Shown piece by piece: positions 60,134 to 64,000 of a stretch of 64,000 bases of DNA. The notes beneath the pieces are model-generated. The model was not told the DNA's origin, made no database searches, and saw only the letters and a program-made list of their open reading frames with translations. Source of the stretch: Bryobacteraceae bacterium (GTDB taxonomy: Bacteria > Acidobacteriota > Terriglobia > Bryobacterales > Bryobacteraceae); the NCBI GenBank assembly GCA_026129905.1, contig JAHCHE010000005.1, positions 248,001 through 312,000 on the forward strand, given 5' to 3'. Within the stretch, counting starts at the first letter, position 1, and each line of letters begins with the position of its first letter. Both the position numbers and the translations under genes were made by a program.

Positions 60134-62764
60134 ATGTCTGCGAAAGTCTGTGCGGTCGCGATGGCGGCGTGCGCGCTGTCCATTGCCATTGCCCAGGAGG
60201 GCGAGGTCCGGCGAAGCGTAGTCATACAGTGGGCGCGGGAACGGCCCGAGGGCGCGGTGACGGTTACCGGAGGGCGACTTTCGAGCGCCAGGGAGGGGCC
60301 GTCCCGGCTCGACCTCAACGTTGAGGGCTCGGAAGCGCGATACGGCCCCGGAGCGGCGATCGTCACCGCCGGCGCCGCGAAGAACCCGTTCAGCTTCTTC
60401 TTGCGCGACGTCCGGCGCGAGCGTCCCATCTACATCCCCGAATATGGCGTCGTGGTCACCGAGGGCGGCGACTCGCGCTCGTACCACGAGATAGTGGAGG
60501 CGATCCGGGCGCGGGGGCTCGCGACCAAACTGGAACGCATCGCGAGCGAGCCGGAAGAATCGTTCGAAGAGGCGGCGGCCAACACCAGGGAACTGAAATG
60601 CCAGACCTGGCTCGGCTTGGGCCGCGACGTTCGGATCTTCGCCATCGGCGAGAGGCTGGATTGGATTCAGCCTCGCTTTCACGGCTACGAAGTCCCGCTT
60701 CCGGAAAACGACGGCAAGCCGCTCCGCTACAACTTCCTGATGGGCCGCGGATGGGGATCCGGCGACGACATCGTCCGGCGGCTCGATGGCGGCGTGCTCC
60801 CCATACTCGAGGGCCGGCTGGTGGACGACGACGTGACGTACACGCTCACCGCGTTCGCCGGTCTCGAAACCAACGCGTTGAAGCCGGAGAGCGTCCGGGG
60901 CACGCACTTCCTGGTGGCCGACGGCTACGGGCGCGGGCACATGTTCACTCCGGAGCAACAGCGCCTGCACGATCGGCTTCGCGAACCGGAGATGAACCAG
61001 CCGGAGGAGACGGTCCTCTACTTACGCATCACCGCCGACAATCCCTCCGCGGTTCCGCGCTATGCGTTCTTTAAGGATGTTGCGCCGGCGGGCGCTCCAT
61101 ACGATTTCGACGGGGGCGCGGGGTTCAGCCTGTACAAAACGGGCCGGGTCTTCGCCGCGGCGCGGCTGAACGGAAAGCCTCTGCGCGAAGAGGAAGTGGC
61201 GGTGGAACTCGAGCCAGGGGAGAGCGCAGTGTTCGAGGTCTACGTTCCGCACCGCCCGATTTCGCGCGACCGCGCGGAGCGGCTGATCCAAGTTCCGTTC
61301 GACCAAGCGCGGGCCGCGTGCCGGCGCTATTGGCGGGCAAAGCTCGAAAACACCTCGCGCATCCATCTCCCGGAGAAGCGCATCGACGAAATGGTTCGCG
61401 CGGGCCTGCTGCATCTGGACCTGGTGACCTACGGCCTGGAACCGGACCAGACGCTGACCTCCACCATCGGCGTCTACAGCGCGATCGGCTCGGAAAGCTC
61501 GCCGATCATCCAGTTCATGGACTCGATGGGCCGGCATGACGTGGCGCGGCGGGCGCTCGCCTACTTCCTGGATAAGCAGCACGACGACGGTTTCATTCAG
61601 AACTTCGGCAACTACATGCTGGAGACCGGCGCCGCGCTGTGGAGCATCGGCGAGCACTATCGCTACACGCGCGACGCCGAGTGGGCCCGGCGGATGATGC
61701 CGAAGCTGCTCAAGTCGTGCGAGTATCTCCGCCAGTGGCGCGCCCGCAACCTCCGCGAGGACCTGAGGGGCAAGGGCTACGGCATGCTGGACGGCAAGAC
61801 CGCCGATCCGGAAGACCCGTTCCACTCCTTCATGCTCAACGGCTACGCTTATCTCGGGCTGAGCCGCGTGGCGGAGATTTCACGCGACATCGATCCGGGC
61901 CAGGCCGCGCAGTGGAGCGACGAGGCGGAAGCGCTGAAGCGTGACATTCGCACGGCGTTTTTCGACGTCATGGGGCGGTCGCCGGTGATACCTCTGGCGA
62001 ACGGAACGTGGTGTCCGACCGCGCCGCCGTGGGTAGAGTATCGCGGGCCGCTGGCGCTGTTCGCCGACGGCGGCAAATGGTACACGCACGGCGCGATGGT
62101 GAGCCGCGATTCGCTGCTGGGACCGATCTACCTGGTCTTCCAGGAAGTGCTGGATCCGGCGGAGCCCGCCTCCGGGTTCCTGCTCGACTTCCACAACGAC
62201 CTGATGACGCGCCGCAACGCCGCCTTCAGCCAGCCGTATTACAGCCGCCACCCGATCGCGCACCTGCGGCGCGGGGAGGTGAAGGCGTTCCTGAAGGCCT
62301 ACTACAACACGGTGGCCAGTCTCGCGGACCGCGAAACGTACACGTTCTGGGAGCACTACTTCGGGGCCAGCCCGCACAAGACGCACGAAGAGGGCTGGTT
62401 CCTGATGGATACCCGCTGGATGCTCTACATGGAACGCGGCGCGGGCCTCGATTTCCTGCCCGGCGTTCCCCGGCGCTATCTCGAGGACGGCAATCGCATC
62501 GAACTAACGAACGTGGCCACGTACTTCGGTCCGGCGAGTCTCGCGGTCCAGTCGCGCCTGTCGGAAGGCCGCGTGACGGCGACTATCGAATGTCCGGGCG
62601 ATCGCAAGCCTCGATTTGTCGAGGTGCGACTGCCGCACCCGATGGCGCGAAAAGCGCTGTGGGTGAAAGGCGGCGCGTACAACCCCGAGACCGAACGCGT
62701 GCGGGTGGAACCGTTCGACGGCCGGGCGGACATCGTGCTCGGATTCGAGCAGCCGCTCGAGTAG
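60134..62764 (+). CDS. Exported (alpha/alpha)6-barrel glycoside-hydrolase-like protein
   Basis: The 876-aa product has a signal peptide (1-21), an N-terminal beta-sandwich region (about 30-400), and from ~425 a six-hairpin (alpha/alpha)6 barrel: MVRAGLLHLDLVTYG, FGNYMLETGAALWSIGEHYRYTRDAEWARRMMPKLLKSCEYLRQWR, FMLNGYAYLGLSRVAEISRDID, and THEEGWFLMDTRWMLY with acidic residues typical of GH15/GH63/GH78-like proteins. A terminal beta sandwich (LAVQSRLSEGRVTATIECPGDRKPRFVEVRLPHP) follows. I cannot name a GH family from the sequence. It is the last of the three-gene operon and ends 1 bp from the convergent M81 gene. Confidence 0.72.
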   Translation: MSAKVCAVAMAACALSIAIAQEGEVRRSVVIQWARERPEGAVTVTGGRLSSAREGPSRLDLNVEGSEARYGPGAAIVTAGAAKNPFSFFLRDVRRERPIYIPEYGVVVTEGGDSRSYHEIVEAIRARGLATKLERIASEPEESFEEAAANTRELKCQTWLGLGRDVRIFAIGERLDWIQPRFHGYEVPLPENDGKPLRYNFLMGRGWGSGDDIVRRLDGGVLPILEGRLVDDDVTYTLTAFAGLETNALKPESVRGTHFLVADGYGRGHMFTPEQQRLHDRLREPEMNQPEETVLYLRITADNPSAVPRYAFFKDVAPAGAPYDFDGGAGFSLYKTGRVFAAARLNGKPLREEEVAVELEPGESAVFEVYVPHRPISRDRAERLIQVPFDQARAACRRYWRAKLENTSRIHLPEKRIDEMVRAGLLHLDLVTYGLEPDQTLTSTIGVYSAIGSESSPIIQFMDSMGRHDVARRALAYFLDKQHDDGFIQNFGNYMLETGAALWSIGEHYRYTRDAEWARRMMPKLLKSCEYLRQWRARNLREDLRGKGYGMLDGKTADPEDPFHSFMLNGYAYLGLSRVAEISRDIDPGQAAQWSDEAEALKRDIRTAFFDVMGRSPVIPLANGTWCPTAPPWVEYRGPLALFADGGKWYTHGAMVSRDSLLGPIYLVFQEVLDPAEPASGFLLDFHNDLMTRRNAAFSQPYYSRHPIAHLRRGEVKAFLKAYYNTVASLADRETYTFWEHYFGASPHKTHEEGWFLMDTRWMLYMERGAGLDFLPGVPRRYLEDGNRIELTNVATYFGPASLAVQSRLSEGRVTATIECPGDRKPRFVEVRLPHPMARKALWVKGGAYNPETERVRVEPFDGRADIVLGFEQPLE

Positions 62765-62765
62765 C

Positions 62766-64000
62766 TTATTCCAAACCGAACAGCGGGCGGCGCACGCGGG
62801 TGTACGTGAATCGCTTCGGGTTCACCGCCGTGAGGCCCGGGGTGTCGACCCCGATGAGCTTGGCGGCGATCGGCTCGTAGGCCGCGCGGGGAGCGATGGC
62901 GCCCTTCACCGTGAGGATGCGCTGGCGCGTGGGATAGATGCCGCAACTGATGAGCTGGTGGAGGCTGTTGGGACTCGACCGGCGCGTGGTGAGCAGAAGG
63001 ATGTTCTGGAGGTCTCGCGTCGAGCCCTCCGCCTCGATCACGGCGCTGAGGCCCAAATCGTGGTAGCGTCCTCCGCCGTGGCGGACTTCGGTCTCGATGT
63101 ACTGCCCGCTGTGCAGCGATTTCACCCGTCCACGGACCCGCACGGGCTTGCCATGGTATTCGTCGGTTTTTCCGCCGACTTCGAGATCGAACGCGCCGCC
63201 GATTCGCTGTTTTGCGGCGTACTGCACCGCCGCCGGATCGGCCAGCGTTACCACCCAGCCGAGCGCCTTCTGCTTGATCAGCTCGTCGAGGAGGAACGTT
63301 GAGTCGCCCGCGGAGCCGCCGCCGATGTTGTCGCCCATATCGATGAGGGCGACGGGAAACTTCGTTTCGGCCATCGCCTGGCGGACCGCCGCCGCGGCGT
63401 CGGGAAGGTTCAGCACCAGCCTGTCGCGGGTGGCCCACAGCATTTCGGACAGTCGCTTCGCCTCGCGCCGGGCAAGCTCCGGATCGTTGTCGGCGACTAC
63501 GATCGCGCTCGGGCCCATGAAGGGAACGTCGGCGTACTGGTAGCCGCCGGAGACGCTGACGGCGAGGATCTTCGGGTTCTCGCGCTCCAGCCGCTTGCTC
63601 TCCTCGACGATGGGCAACAGCGGCTCGCGCCGCGTGTACTGGTAGACGATGTTGTAGATCATCGGCGGCTTCTCGATGGCCTGGACGGGCTTCACTTTGC
63701 CGCGGACGGTTTCCGCCAGAATCCGCGCCGCTTGAATGCCGCGCTCTTTCGGGTCGATGTGGGGATTTTCCTTGTAGGTGATCAGCGCCGTGCAGTGCTT
63801 CAGCGTGTCGGGCGAGACGTTGGCGTGGAAGTCGTGAGTCACGACGATGGGGATGGAGGGAGGGAGCGCGGCGCGGACGCGGCGTACCAGTTCTTCGTCG
63901 CCGTGCGGATGGGTTTCCACCACCATCGCCCCGTGGAGCGGCATGAGGACGCCGTCCAGTTTTGGCGCCGCCTTCAACCGCCGGATCATCTCTTTCGAGA
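62766..64000 (-). CDS. M81-family metallopeptidase (MlrC type), 5' part outside the window
   Basis: The gene reads leftward to a stop at 62766 and its start is beyond base 64000; in the visible frame the codons before the internal ATG at 63989 continue open to the edge. It shows the MlrC family features: GVLMPLHGAMVVETHPHGDEELVRRVR, VVTHDFHANVSPDTLKHCTALITYKENPHIDPKERGIQAA, VSGGYQYADVPFMGPSAIVVADND, IDMGDNIGGGSAGDSTFLLDELI and a closing NPKRFTYTRVRRPLFGLE. MlrC of sphingomonads cleaves linearised microcystin; relatives have diverse, mostly unknown roles. HDFHAN and GDNIGGG residues are probable metal ligands. Confidence 0.88.
   Translation of the reverse strand, partial: SKEMIRRLKAAPKLDGVLMPLHGAMVVETHPHGDEELVRRVRAALPPSIPIVVTHDFHANVSPDTLKHCTALITYKENPHIDPKERGIQAARILAETVRGKVKPVQAIEKPPMIYNIVYQYTRREPLLPIVEESKRLERENPKILAVSVSGGYQYADVPFMGPSAIVVADNDPELARREAKRLSEMLWATRDRLVLNLPDAAAAVRQAMAETKFPVALIDMGDNIGGGSAGDSTFLLDELIKQKALGWVVTLADPAAVQYAAKQRIGGAFDLEVGGKTDEYHGKPVRVRGRVKSLHSGQYIETEVRHGGGRYHDLGLSAVIEAEGSTRDLQNILLLTTRRSSPNSLHQLISCGIYPTRQRILTVKGAIAPRAAYEPIAAKLIGVDTPGLTAVNPKRFTYTRVRRPLFGLE

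Noticed and set aside
1-64000. tRNA and rRNA genes
   Set aside because: Scanning intergenic stretches by eye found no cloverleaf-like arms or rRNA signatures; a covariance-model search would settle it.

Overview
The window is a contiguous stretch of high-GC chromosome from what looks like an Acidobacteriota member of the Bryobacterales/Solibacter type. The support is a composite argument from gene content: many exported proteins with twin-arginine (RRxFL-type) leaders, an FG-GAP repeat protein ending in the C-terminal domain first described from Solibacter (TIGR03437 type, recognised by eye at 39600-40276), a run of membrane sulfatase-like proteins ending in LxxLKxLGY, an S9/M28/M81 peptidase set, and abundant glycan-active enzymes. 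No rRNA, tRNA, transposase, phage gene or CRISPR array was seen. Genes are tightly packed on both strands, and many long antisense open frames are high-GC shadows.

Layout. 1-1192: two tandem Ku (NHEJ) genes, the first cut by the window edge. 1204-5479: exported GHL6-like hydrolase, HAD phosphatase, exported enolase-superfamily protein. 5635-8475: large cell-envelope protein with an N-terminal OmpA domain, a putative barrel and Ig-like repeats. 8690-9062: RNase P RNA (rnpB). 9075-16844: exported amidohydrolase and three tandem sulfatase-fold membrane proteins that carry Thr instead of the formylglycine Cys/Ser. 17012-20420: TIM-barrel oxidoreductase-like protein; a minus-strand operon of SlyD-like PPIase, mannosyl-3-phosphoglycerate phosphatase and lytic transglycosylase. 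20574-30783: RraA-like and DUF1684 proteins, beta-helix protein with a triplicated module, GH5-like and GH51-like glycosidases, ankyrin protein, M28 peptidase. 30795-35802: zwf, a small ferredoxin-fold-like protein, and a minus-strand sugar cluster (SDR, enolase-superfamily dehydratase, GH109-like protein).

35872-37245 is the most striking locus: a B12-binding/radical SAM protein whose frame continues through an in-frame UGA to give the tail Cys-Sec-Ala-Glu-Pro. A perfect 7-bp hairpin with a GUU loop lies 20 nt past the UGA, which fits a bacterial SECIS element. I call it a probable selenoprotein.

37286-45582: FG-GAP/TIGR03437 protein, VWA-like exported protein, oligopeptidase B lipoprotein, an orphan 175-aa protein and a dienelactone hydrolase. 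45853-50577 is a five-gene respiratory operon: Cys-rich HTH/pseudo-receiver regulator, Rieske protein, full-length cytochrome b, a membrane-anchored nonaheme cytochrome c and a pentaheme c554-like cytochrome. It would pass electrons from (mena)quinol into periplasmic multiheme proteins. 50578-50897 holds hairpin-rich repeats; related palindromic repeats occur at 5533 and 43849. 50898-64000: URO-D family protein, beta-propeller, an SDR/aminotransferase operon, an APC permease coupled to an M24 peptidase, an operon of DUF362 protein, unknown exported protein and six-hairpin glycosidase-like protein, and an M81/MlrC protein cut by the right edge.
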